This document shows, piece after piece, positions 17,777 to 25,459 of a DNA stretch of 64,000 nt; within the stretch, counting starts at the first letter, position 1, and every line of letters starts with the position of its first letter. The DNA lies in assembly GCA_947501685.1 (NCBI GenBank), contig CANMWQ010000006.1, positions 124,001-188,000 of the forward strand, given 5' to 3'. The notes under the pieces are model-generated. The model saw only the letters and a list, made by a program, of their open reading frames with translations, searched no databases and was not told the DNA's origin. A program made the position numbers and the translations under genes. The DNA is from an uncultured Litoreibacter sp. Its GTDB lineage: Bacteria > Pseudomonadota > Alphaproteobacteria > Rhodobacterales > Rhodobacteraceae.

Positions 17777-18976
17777 ATGTCGCTTTCCCATGGCCGCCAC
17801 ACGCTTTCCATTCCTGGACCTTCCGTGATGCCCGACCGGGTGTTGCAGGCGATGCACCGGGCCGCACCCAACATCTATACCGGCCCGCTGATTGAGCTGG
17901 CCGACACGCTGGGAGCCGATCTGAAAGCCATCGCCAAGACCTCCGGCGATGTGGCGATGTATATTGGCAATGGTCATGCGGTGTGGGAGGCGGCGCTGGC
18001 CAATGTGCTGGCCCCCGGCGACCGGGTCTTGGTGCCAGCCACAGGGAATTTCTCGCATGGCTGGGCCGGGATGGCGCAGAAGATGGGGATCAAGACGACG
18101 ATGATCGAATATGGTCGCCGTTCCGCGCTTGATCCGGCGGATATCGCGGCCCAACTTGAGGCGGATACCGAGCATGCGATCAAGGCGGTGCTCTGCGTGC
18201 AGACCGACACGGCAACTTCGGTGAAATCGGACGTGGCGGCGTTGCGCAAAGCGATGGATGCCACCGGCCACCCGGCGCTGCTGATGGTTGACTGCATCGC
18301 CTGCCTTGGCTGCGACGAGATGCAGATGGACGCTTGGGGCGTCGATGTGGTGGTCGCAGGCTGCCAGAAAGGGCTGATGACGCCGCCGGGCATGGGGTTC
18401 GTGTTCTTCAATGCCAAAGCAGCCGAGGCGCGCGCGCGGATGGAGCGCGTCTCGAGCTATTGGGACTGGGTGCCGCGCGCCAACCCCACGGAGTTCTGGC
18501 AATATTGGTGCGGCACAGCGCCCACGCATCACCTTTACGGGCTGCGCGAGGCGCTTGATATGATCGTCCATGAGGAAGGGATTGAGGCCGTCTGGGCCCG
18601 GCACGCCACACTCGCCCGCGCCGTCTGGGCGGCGTTTGACGCATGGAGCGTGGGCGGGCCGATTGAGCTGAACGTGGCGGATGCGGGCATCCGGTCCAAT
18701 GCCGTGACCTCCGTGCGGATCGGGCCGGAGAACGGCACAAGGCTGCGCAACTGGCTGACCCAAGAGGCAGGCGTGACGCTGGGCATTGGGCTGGGCATGG
18801 CCACAAAGGAAGACCCCAAATCCGACGGGTTTTTCCGCGTCGGGCATATGGGCCATCTCAACGCGCATATGCTGATGGGCACGCTGGGCTCCATTCAGGC
18901 GGGGCTGGTGGCGCTGGATATTCCGCACGGGGCCGGTGGGCTGGATGCGGCGGCGAAAGTGTGTGCTGAGGGGTAG
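17777..18976 (+). CDS. Class V PLP aminotransferase (serine/alanine-glyoxylate type)
   Basis: A 399-residue fold-type I aminotransferase. Lys198 in VVAGCQKGLMTPPG is the PLP Schiff-base lysine, and DCIACLGCDEMQMDAW precedes it as in serine-glyoxylate and alanine-glyoxylate aminotransferases. Opening LSIPGPSVMPDRVLQAMHR and NIYTGPL are typical. It would move an amino group to glyoxylate or pyruvate, linking to serine-cycle or photorespiration-like flux. ATG at 17777 has an AAAGGA site and removes a nine-residue extension. Confidence 0.87.
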   Translation: MSLSHGRHTLSIPGPSVMPDRVLQAMHRAAPNIYTGPLIELADTLGADLKAIAKTSGDVAMYIGNGHAVWEAALANVLAPGDRVLVPATGNFSHGWAGMAQKMGIKTTMIEYGRRSALDPADIAAQLEADTEHAIKAVLCVQTDTATSVKSDVAALRKAMDATGHPALLMVDCIACLGCDEMQMDAWGVDVVVAGCQKGLMTPPGMGFVFFNAKAAEARARMERVSSYWDWVPRANPTEFWQYWCGTAPTHHLYGLREALDMIVHEEGIEAVWARHATLARAVWAAFDAWSVGGPIELNVADAGIRSNAVTSVRIGPENGTRLRNWLTQEAGVTLGIGLGMATKEDPKSDGFFRVGHMGHLNAHMLMGTLGSIQAGLVALDIPHGAGGLDAAAKVCAEG

Positions 18977-19182
18977 TTTGTTTCGACGGGCCTTGCGGCC
19001 CGCCGACAGGGTGGGGGCGCGTCCATTGTCCTTGGACAATGGCGCAGGAAAACAGGCCCCCAAACACCCGTTCATTGGGGGCTTCGCCCCGGTTTATTGG
19101 GGGCTCCGCCCCGTTTCGGCCTGAAACTGTCCTCGACAGTTTCCAAGACGGCATCAACCCCCCGGGATATTTTTGAACATGG
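18977..19182 (+). repeat. Compound hairpin-rich intergenic element, copy 5
   Basis: A row of short palindromes: a CGGGC...GCCCG stem near 18988-19003, CCATTGTCCTTGGACAATGG (19023-19042), two GGGG-CTTCG/CTCCG-CCCC loops (about 19077-19090 and 19101-19113), GAAACTGTCCTCGACAGTTTC (19122-19142), and finally a tail CCGGGATATTTTTGAACATGG (19161-19181). No open frame of note. It lies between the convergent aminotransferase and fadJ-like genes. Confidence 0.65.
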
Positions 19183-19213
19183 AAAGAGGGGGCTTGGCGC
19201 GCTTGGTCGCGGG

Positions 19214-21406
19214 CTAGGCCGCTTTGGCGGGGTCAAACCGCTCGTAGAAGCTTTCGCCCTCTTTGGCCATGGCCTCCAGCAGATCGGGGGCTTTGAAACG
19301 GTCGCCGAATTTGGCCGCCAGCGCGTTGGTGGTTTCTGCAGCCCAAGGCGTGCCGACCATGTCGAGCCAGGACAGCGGGCCACCTGACCAAGGCGCAAAG
19401 CCCCAGCCCAGGATCGCGCCCACATCGCCTTCGCGGATATCCATCAGAACGTCTTCCTCAATGGCGCGGACGGCTTCCAGAACTTGCGCAAAGAGCAGGC
19501 GGTTCTGGATCTCGCTAAGCTCGGGTTGCGTGTCGGAGACCGGGTATTTGCCCTCGAGCCCGTCCCATAGAAGCTGGCGTTTGCCCTTCTCGTCATAGGC
19601 GTAGAACCCGGCATTGGCTTTGCGGCCCAGACGGCCTTCGCCCTCCATCCAGAACAGGATCTCGTCCACCGCGTCGTCATAGTCTTTGCCCATCGCGGCT
19701 TTGGTGGCCTTGGCGATCTTCACGCCCAGATCAACGGAGGTTTCATCCACCAGCTGCAGCGGCCCAAGCGGCATGCCGACCAGTTTGGCGGCGTTTTCAA
19801 TCAGCGCAGGCTCCACGCCTTCGGTGACCATGCGCAGCCCCTCGTTGATATAGGGGATGATGCAGCGGTTGGCGTAGAAGAAGCGCGCATCGTTGACCAC
19901 GATCGGGGTCTTTTTGATTTGGCGCACGAAATCCAGTGCCTTGGCGGTGGCCCGGTCGCCTGTTTTGGCGCCTTTGATGATCTCCACCAGCAGCATCTTA
20001 TCCACCGGCGAGAAGAAATGGATGCCGATGAACTGCTCTTCATTGTTGGACGCTTTGGCGAGCTCCGTTATCGGCAAGGTGGAGGTGTTGGTGGCGAAAA
20101 TGCAGTCCTTGCCCACGGCGGCTTGCACTTTCTTGGTCACTTCCGCCTTGACGCCCACGTCCTCAAACACCGCCTCCACGATCAGGTCGCAGCCCTTGAG
20201 TGCCGCGTAATCCGTCGTCGCGTTGATCAGGCCAAGCACGGCCTCTTTCTTCTCTTCGGTGGCTTTTTTGCGGGCGATGCCCTTGTCCATATAGGCCTCT
20301 GTGTAGGCTTTGCCCTTGTCGGCGGCCTCCTGTTTGGCGTCGATCAGCACGACCTCGATGCCCGCCAGCGCGGAGACCAGCGCGATGCCCGCGCCCATCA
20401 TGCCGGCACCGATGATGCCGACCTTCTTGACCGATTGGTCCTCCACGCCCGCGGGGCGCACAGCGCCTTTTTCCAGCGCTTCCTTGTTGATGAAAAGCGA
20501 GCGGATCATGGCACCCGAGCTGGGGTTCAGCAGCACGTTGGTGAACCAGCGTGCCTCGATTTTCAGCGCCGTGTCAAAAGGCACCATCGCGCCTTCATAG
20601 ACGGCCGAGAGCAGCGCTTTGGCCGCCGGGTAGACGCCCATAGTCTTGCCATGCACCATCGCCGAGGCCCCCACAAAGGTCATGAAGCCCGCCGGGTGAT
20701 AGGGCGCGCCGCCGGGCATTTTGTAGCCCTTTTCGTCCCATGGTTTGACAAATTTCGGCTCCGACAGGACCCATTCCTTGGCTTTGGCCAGCAGCTCGTC
20801 TGCGGGGACGACCTCGTCCACCAGTCCGGCCGCCTTGGCCTTTTTGGGGTCGCTCAGCTTGCCTTCCAGCAAGAAGGGCGAGGCCGCCATCGCGCCCATC
20901 ATGCGCACCAGACGGGTGGTGCCGCCCATGCCGGGGAAGATGCCGACCATGATCTCGGGCAGGCCGATCTTGGCCTTGGGGTTGTCGGCCACGAAGATGC
21001 GGTGGCAGGCCAGCGGGATCTCGAACCCGATGCCAAGCCCGGTGCCTTGCATGGCGCAGGCAATCGGCTTGCCGCCCTTGTTCTTGTCATCCATGCCGCC
21101 GCGCTCGATCTTGCGCAGCATTTTGTGGGTCTCCATCAGCCCGTCCATCAGGCCTTTGGCGGGGTTGTCGCCTGCGGCCTCTTTCATCTTGGCGATGATG
21201 TTGAGGTCCATGCCGCCCGCGAACGACCCTTCCTTGCCGGAGGTGATGATCACGCCCTTGATCTTGTCGTCGGCCAGCGCTTTGTCGATCAGCGCGTCAA
21301 GGTCGTTAAACCCCTGCTGGTTCATCACGTTCATGGATTTGCCCACCGTGTCCCAGGTGATGGTGGCCACGCCGTCGCTATCGGTTTTCATGGTGAAATC
21401 GGTCAT
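19214..21406 (-). CDS. fadJ: FadJ/FadB-like bifunctional enoyl-CoA hydratase / 3-hydroxyacyl-CoA dehydrogenase
   Basis: A 730-residue fusion for two steps of beta-oxidation. Residues about 1-190 form an enoyl-CoA hydratase domain (oxyanion region FAGGMDLN), about 315-500 an NAD-binding 3-hydroxyacyl-CoA dehydrogenase domain (KKVGIIGAGMMGAGIA; catalytic His in GIHFFSPVDKM), and the rest the dehydrogenase C-terminal helices. Last gene of the minus-strand acyl-CoA operon; its ATG overlaps the upstream gene's stop by four bases. Confidence 0.92.
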   Translation of the reverse strand: MTDFTMKTDSDGVATITWDTVGKSMNVMNQQGFNDLDALIDKALADDKIKGVIITSGKEGSFAGGMDLNIIAKMKEAAGDNPAKGLMDGLMETHKMLRKIERGGMDDKNKGGKPIACAMQGTGLGIGFEIPLACHRIFVADNPKAKIGLPEIMVGIFPGMGGTTRLVRMMGAMAASPFLLEGKLSDPKKAKAAGLVDEVVPADELLAKAKEWVLSEPKFVKPWDEKGYKMPGGAPYHPAGFMTFVGASAMVHGKTMGVYPAAKALLSAVYEGAMVPFDTALKIEARWFTNVLLNPSSGAMIRSLFINKEALEKGAVRPAGVEDQSVKKVGIIGAGMMGAGIALVSALAGIEVVLIDAKQEAADKGKAYTEAYMDKGIARKKATEEKKEAVLGLINATTDYAALKGCDLIVEAVFEDVGVKAEVTKKVQAAVGKDCIFATNTSTLPITELAKASNNEEQFIGIHFFSPVDKMLLVEIIKGAKTGDRATAKALDFVRQIKKTPIVVNDARFFYANRCIIPYINEGLRMVTEGVEPALIENAAKLVGMPLGPLQLVDETSVDLGVKIAKATKAAMGKDYDDAVDEILFWMEGEGRLGRKANAGFYAYDEKGKRQLLWDGLEGKYPVSDTQPELSEIQNRLLFAQVLEAVRAIEEDVLMDIREGDVGAILGWGFAPWSGGPLSWLDMVGTPWAAETTNALAAKFGDRFKAPDLLEAMAKEGESFYERFDPAKAA

Positions 21407-22377
21407 TTGGATCGCATCCTTTTCTGTATCTCTTGCAGCGTGAGCAGCGAGCTGCTGGCTTCAGGCCGGTCATAGGGGAAGGTCTCGTTGGAAACGGTGT
21501 TGGTGACGGAGGACATCCGCCAGCGGGTGCCAACCCTCGTCAGGATGTAGCGGCAGTCAAATGGTCCGAGTTTTACCTCGTCATCGGTGCCAAGGGTGGC
21601 GGTGTGGTAGCCGCAGATTTGGGTGGGGCTGATGAACTCCGCGCGGGTGGCAACGCGGCTGAACCGGGTGATGCCAAGCTTTGCAATCTGCTCGGTCAGC
21701 ATGTCGAAAAAAGCTCTGATGCCGTCAGGCTCTTCAATCACCTGATCTACATGGTCGATATGGACAGAATGCGGGAAGGCGCACAGCGCGCACCAGCCCT
21801 CAAAGTCGTTCTCCATATTGGTCAGGGTCAGCCGGTCCAGATAGGTCTGGTAGATCGACATGGGCGAGGTGCTTTTGCGCCGGGCGTCGGCCTCCGGGCT
21901 GACCTCGCGCCATTGCGGCTTGCAATCCGTGCTGACCTTTGGGGAGACCACCGGCCAGCGGTCATTCTCCATCGAGGTGTCCATCGTGCTGACCCGCCAG
22001 CGCCCGTCCACGCGGGTCAGCACGGTGCGGTTCTCGTAATCCGGCACCACTTTTTCGGCGTTGCGCATGATATAGGTGACGTGGCGGCCCTCAATGTAGT
22101 TTTCGCTCAGAAACTCCGCTTCATGGGCGATACGAATAAAGTGGTTCACCCCCATGGAGCACATATATTGGCTGAAGCCTTTGACGCTGCCCAGCCAGTC
22201 TTCCATCGTCTCAATGATGAAGTGCTCGTTCAGGGTGCTCAGCTGCATCGGCAGTTGCACAAAGGTTCGAAGCACGTCCGGGTCAAATTGCAGCGTGGCG
22301 TTGGACAGGTCGTCGAGCACCTCCTGGTAGATCGCTTTCGCCGCCTCATTGGCGCTGATGGGGGGGTCACTGGTCAA
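21403..22377 (-). CDS. Protein with two tandem NTF2/SnoaL-like domains
   Basis: About 324 residues made of two similar halves of the NTF2-like fold. The first ends NRTVLTRVDGRWRVSTMDTS, the second CRYILTRVGTRWRMSSVTNT, and both contain matching ...LSxNYI/FISPTQI...GYHT/GRHVTY segments before that. No catalytic motif is evident. It sits inside the acyl-CoA operon, coupled by a four-base overlap to fadJ. I favour TTG at 22377, which overlaps the cupin stop slightly; ATG at 22416 would overlap the cupin gene by 50 bases. Function unknown. Confidence 0.7.
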   Translation of the reverse strand: MTSDPPISANEAAKAIYQEVLDDLSNATLQFDPDVLRTFVQLPMQLSTLNEHFIIETMEDWLGSVKGFSQYMCSMGVNHFIRIAHEAEFLSENYIEGRHVTYIMRNAEKVVPDYENRTVLTRVDGRWRVSTMDTSMENDRWPVVSPKVSTDCKPQWREVSPEADARRKSTSPMSIYQTYLDRLTLTNMENDFEGWCALCAFPHSVHIDHVDQVIEEPDGIRAFFDMLTEQIAKLGITRFSRVATRAEFISPTQICGYHTATLGTDDEVKLGPFDCRYILTRVGTRWRMSSVTNTVSNETFPYDRPEASSSLLTLQEIQKRMRSK

Positions 22378-22831
22378 GGGCGCTGCCGTCCTTTTTGGTG
22401 AACGCCAGCTTTCCATGCGCCATGGTGACTTTCATGTCTTCGTCGCTGTAATAGCCCGTTTCCGTCTCGGTACGGGTGCCGACCACCACAAAGGCGGCAG
22501 GCGCGTCGCTTTGGTTTTGAAGCATATGGCCGTTGGCGTCGCCCGCAGGGAAGGCGGCGCAGTCGCCTGTGTGCAACGGCGTTTCGCCGTGGTCATCAAC
22601 CAGGGTGCAAACGCCCTCGGTGATCACCAAAAACTCGTCCTGTTCCTCATGCCAATGGCGCAGTGACGACACGGCGCCGGGCTCAAGCCGCACCAGATTG
22701 ACCCCGAATTGAGACAGGCCGCTGACGTCGCCCAGCCGCACCTGGCTGCGCCCGTCCATCAGCGCGGCACGGTGGCCGGGATAGCCCGATCCGGTTTCGA
22801 CCGGCAGGGCGTCTATCTCAATCTTGGGCAT
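22367..22831 (-). CDS. Cupin-domain protein
   Basis: A 154-residue single-cupin protein. Metal ligands are likely in LRHWHEEQDEFLVITEG (His-x-His...Glu) and the second cupin motif PAGDANGHMLQN supplies another His. The closing part (YYSDEDMKV) resembles small cupins of proteobacteria of unknown role. It lies in the acyl-CoA operon between the thiolase and the double NTF2 protein, so it may act on or sense an acyl intermediate; that is inference. Confidence 0.8.
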   Translation of the reverse strand: MPKIEIDALPVETGSGYPGHRAALMDGRSQVRLGDVSGLSQFGVNLVRLEPGAVSSLRHWHEEQDEFLVITEGVCTLVDDHGETPLHTGDCAAFPAGDANGHMLQNQSDAPAAFVVVGTRTETETGYYSDEDMKVTMAHGKLAFTKKDGSALDQ

Positions 22832-22857
22832 ATCAATTTCCCTATGTTCTCCCTGCG

Positions 22858-24069
22858 TCAGACCCGCTCAATAATCGTCGCCGCCCCCATGCCGGAGGCC
22901 ACGCAAAGCGTCGCCATGCCAACTTCTTTGTCGGTCCGCTCCATCTCGTCGAGCAGCGTGCCGAGGATGATCGCGCCGGTGGCACCCAGCGGGTGGCCCA
23001 TGGCAATCGAGCCGCCATTGACGTTCACCTTATCTGCGTCCACGTCGAAGGCCTGCATGAAGCGCAGCACCACCGAGGCGAAGGCCTCGTTGACCTCAAA
23101 CAGGTCAATGTCGCTGATGCTCATGCCGCTTTGTTTCATGATGTGCTGGGTCACCGGCACGGGGCCGGTCAGCATGATCGTCGGATCCAGCCCGATCTTG
23201 GCAGTGGCGCGGAACTTGGCGCGGGGCTTGAGGCCAAACTGCTCGCCGAATTCCTTGGAGCCGATCAGCACCGCCGCCGAGCCGTCCACGATACCAGACG
23301 AGTTGCCCGCATGGTGGATGTGGTTGATCTTCTCGAGATGTGGGTATTTCATCAGCGCGACCTTGTCGAAGCCGGGCATCACCTCGCCCATCGCCTGAAA
23401 GGCCGGGTTCAGCGCGCCCATCGACTGCATGTCCGAGCCGGGGCGCATATATTCGTCATGGTCCAAAATCGGCAGGCCGTTCTGGTCCTTGATCGCGATG
23501 ATGGAGTTTTCGAACCGCTTGTCGTCCCAGGCCGCCTTGGCCCGCTGTTGCGAGGCCACGGCCAGCTGGTCCGCGTCGTCGCGGCTGAACCCGTATTCGG
23601 TGGCAATGATGTCGGCCGAGATGCCCTGCGGGACAAAATACGACTTCATCGCAATGCTTGGGTCCACCGCAATCGCGGCCCCGTCAGAGCCCATCGGCAC
23701 GCGACCCATCATCTCCACGCCGCCCGCGATATAGCCCTCGCCCGCGCCGCCGCTGATCTGGTTGGCGGCAAGGTTCACAGCCTCCAGCCCGCTGGCGCAG
23801 AACCGGTTGATGCTGAGGCCGGGAATGCGCTCGTCGAGATCCGAGGCCAGAACGGCGGTGCGGGCCAGACAGCCGCCTTGCTCCATCACTTGGGTGGCGT
23901 TGCCCCAGATCACGTCCTCGACCGCGTGGCCCTCAAGCCCGTTGCGGGTTTTCACGGCGTTCAGGATTTGCGCCGACAGGCGCGCGGCGGTGACCTCGTG
24001 CAAGCTGCCATCCTTGCGGCCCTTGCCGCGCGGGGAGCGCACAGCGTCGTAGATATAAGCTTCAGCCAT
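22858..24069 (-). CDS. Acetyl-CoA C-acyltransferase (thiolase)
   Basis: A 403-residue degradative thiolase. Catalytic residues are Cys91 (NRFCASGLE), His359 (SIAMGHPLGATGA) and Cys389 (LCVASGMGAA). Together with the FadJ-like and acyl-CoA dehydrogenase products it completes the beta-oxidation set in this operon. It overlaps the membrane-protein stop by eight bases. Family members accept straight-chain or branched 3-ketoacyl-CoA; chain length is not readable. Confidence 0.92.
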   Translation of the reverse strand: MAEAYIYDAVRSPRGKGRKDGSLHEVTAARLSAQILNAVKTRNGLEGHAVEDVIWGNATQVMEQGGCLARTAVLASDLDERIPGLSINRFCASGLEAVNLAANQISGGAGEGYIAGGVEMMGRVPMGSDGAAIAVDPSIAMKSYFVPQGISADIIATEYGFSRDDADQLAVASQQRAKAAWDDKRFENSIIAIKDQNGLPILDHDEYMRPGSDMQSMGALNPAFQAMGEVMPGFDKVALMKYPHLEKINHIHHAGNSSGIVDGSAAVLIGSKEFGEQFGLKPRAKFRATAKIGLDPTIMLTGPVPVTQHIMKQSGMSISDIDLFEVNEAFASVVLRFMQAFDVDADKVNVNGGSIAMGHPLGATGAIILGTLLDEMERTDKEVGMATLCVASGMGAATIIERV

Positions 24070-24400
24070 TGGGGAGTCCTTCCATCATATTGAGCACGCC
24101 CAGCCAGACCAAAACGCTGCAGATAAGCGCGCCGATCCCGAAGGGCATTTTGTAAGAGGCGAGGGGCGATATCACCGCGCCGAAAGCCGTTGTTCGCACT
24201 ACCAGTACCAAAGCGGCGGCAAGGCCGGGGATCACAATGCCGAGACCCCATGTGCCGCCCATCAAGAGCATACCAAAGGCGCACCATGCGGCAAACATCG
24301 CCACCGCGCTGCCAAATTTGTCGCCGCTGTCTTCCGCGTGGATCAGCGCCAGCGTCACGGCGCAGAGCGCCATGCCGGTTATGAAGGCCGCAAGGATCAC
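24062..24400 (-). CDS. Small integral membrane protein
   Basis: A 112-residue, almost wholly hydrophobic protein with about four membrane helices (about 2-20, 30-48, 50-70 and 86-105). No motif is recognised. It is coupled on both sides, overlapping the GST stop by four bases upstream and the thiolase start by eight bases downstream, so it is a real member of the acyl-CoA operon. Its role there is unknown. Confidence 0.72.
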   Translation of the reverse strand: MILAAFITGMALCAVTLALIHAEDSGDKFGSAVAMFAAWCAFGMLLMGGTWGLGIVIPGLAAALVLVVRTTAFGAVISPLASYKMPFGIGALICSVLVWLGVLNMMEGLPNG

Positions 24401-25020
24401 GCAGGCAAGGCCCGCTGCATCAGATCATACGGGTGCTTCCAGCCCGGCGTGTCGCTGATCCGGGTCAGCCAGGCGTCGATATTGGGCCAGGCCTTGCGGT
24501 CAAAGCCAAAGGGCTCGTCGTAAAACAGGTAGCCGCAATTCGAGATGTCGGCCACGGTCAGGCTGTCGCCCACAATCCAGTCGCGCCCGGCCAGATGGTC
24601 GTCCAGCACCTGATAGGCGGGCCGCAGGCGGCCTTGCAGAAAGCCAATCACCTCATTGGGGCGTTTGTCCACCGGCAGGAAATTCATCAAGAACCGCGTG
24701 ACGCCGGCCTGGCTCGACATTTTGTGGTTGTCCCACAAGACCCAGCGCAGCACCTCGTATTTGTCGGCAGGCGCGCCGCCCAGCTTGCCGGTCTGGTCCA
24801 CCACATATTGCTGGATCGCGCCCGATTGGGTCAGCGTCAGGTCGCCGTCAACCAGAACCGGGGCCTCGCCCATCGGGTTGATCGCGCGAAACGCGTCGCT
24901 GCGCGCCTCGCCTGCGAAAAAGTCGACAAAGACCGGCTCCCACTCCGCACCTGCCAGTTGCAGGGTCAATGCGGCCTTGTAGGCGTTGCCGCTTTCGCCA
25001 AAGCAATAGAGTTTCATCAT
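24397..25020 (-). CDS. Glutathione S-transferase family protein
   Basis: A 207-residue cytoplasmic GST. The N-terminal thioredoxin-like domain has MGEAPVLVDGDLTLTQSGAI with the cis-Pro and glutathione-binding Gln-Ser; the helical C-terminal domain has the structural Asp in GDSLTVADIS. ATG at 25020 (or 25017) is preceded by GAGAGG; the open frame to 25248 crosses an inverted repeat and is not coding. Within an acyl-CoA operon it may detoxify reactive enoyl-CoA-derived compounds, which is inference. Confidence 0.87.
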   Translation of the reverse strand: MMKLYCFGESGNAYKAALTLQLAGAEWEPVFVDFFAGEARSDAFRAINPMGEAPVLVDGDLTLTQSGAIQQYVVDQTGKLGGAPADKYEVLRWVLWDNHKMSSQAGVTRFLMNFLPVDKRPNEVIGFLQGRLRPAYQVLDDHLAGRDWIVGDSLTVADISNCGYLFYDEPFGFDRKAWPNIDAWLTRISDTPGWKHPYDLMQRALPA

Positions 25021-25054
25021 GTCACAGCGGACCTCTCGTGATCTGGGTTGGGAG

Positions 25055-25152
25055 TGCATATTTTGAGCAGAAAGAAGCCAAAACGGGCTCTCAAATAGGA
25101 GGCCGTTAAGGTTAACGCGCGCGTTTGGGCTTCTTTCTGCCTGAAATATGCA
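25055..25152. repeat. Long inverted repeat carrying the tail motif on both arms
   Basis: Two 25-base arms (25055-25079 and 25128-25152) match at 22 of 25 positions in inverted orientation and enclose 48 bases holding CGTTAAGGTTAACGCGC. The arm core GCAGAAAGAAGCC is related to the tail at 6350-6371. The element sits upstream of the GST gene within the minus-strand operon, where the RNA could fold into a long hairpin. A partial relative with the same CGTTAAGGTTAACGCGC is at 45313-45329. Confidence 0.8.
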
Positions 25153-25180
25153 TGGTGCATCGGGGCAAGGCAGGCGTGGC

Positions 25181-25399
25181 TCATGTTTTGCGCGCCTCAA
25201 GTTCGGAATTAAACAAACGCAGCCGGTGGATGAGGTTGTCCTCGTCAATCACCGAGTTGAAATTTTCAAACAGAAAGGACAGCGCCTCGCCTTCGTCCAA
25301 CCCGGCCTCGGCGCTGAATTTCTTCAACCTGCGCCAGCCATCCTCTGACAGGGCAAGGTTCACGCGTCGGGTCAGTTTCAGGCGTCTGGGCATGGGCAA
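25181..25399 (-). CDS. Small RHH-like basic protein
   Basis: A 72-residue protein beginning MPMPRRLKLTRRVNLALSED. A short basic beta-strand-like start followed by two helices (DGWRRLKKFSAEAGLDEGEALSFLFENF) has the look of a ribbon-helix-helix DNA-binding protein, but no toxin partner is adjacent. It lies between the acyl-CoA dehydrogenase and GST genes and is transcribed with them. Function unproven. Confidence 0.65.
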   Translation of the reverse strand: MPMPRRLKLTRRVNLALSEDGWRRLKKFSAEAGLDEGEALSFLFENFNSVIDEDNLIHRLRLFNSELEARKT

Positions 25400-25429
25400 T
25401 GGCTCCGACTGGGTGCTCCGAATGCGAGG

Positions 25430-25453
25430 GTAGGGTGGGCAAAACTGCCCACC
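25430..25453. repeat. REP-like GTAGGGTGGGC palindrome
   Basis: A perfect seven-base stem GTGGGCA/TGCCCAC (25435-25441 with 25446-25452) with an AAAC loop follows GGTAGG. Widely distributed palindromes of the form GTAGGGTGGG...CCCACC are known as mobile REP-type repeats. It sits in the spacer after the acyl-CoA dehydrogenase stop; a second copy is at 40056-40102. Confidence 0.65.
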
Positions 25454-25459
25454 GTTCCC

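Noticed and set aside
19919-21475. 518-codon plus-strand open frame opposite fadJ
   Set aside because: His/Gly/Ala-rich shadow translation of the well-matched FadJ-like gene; no domain.
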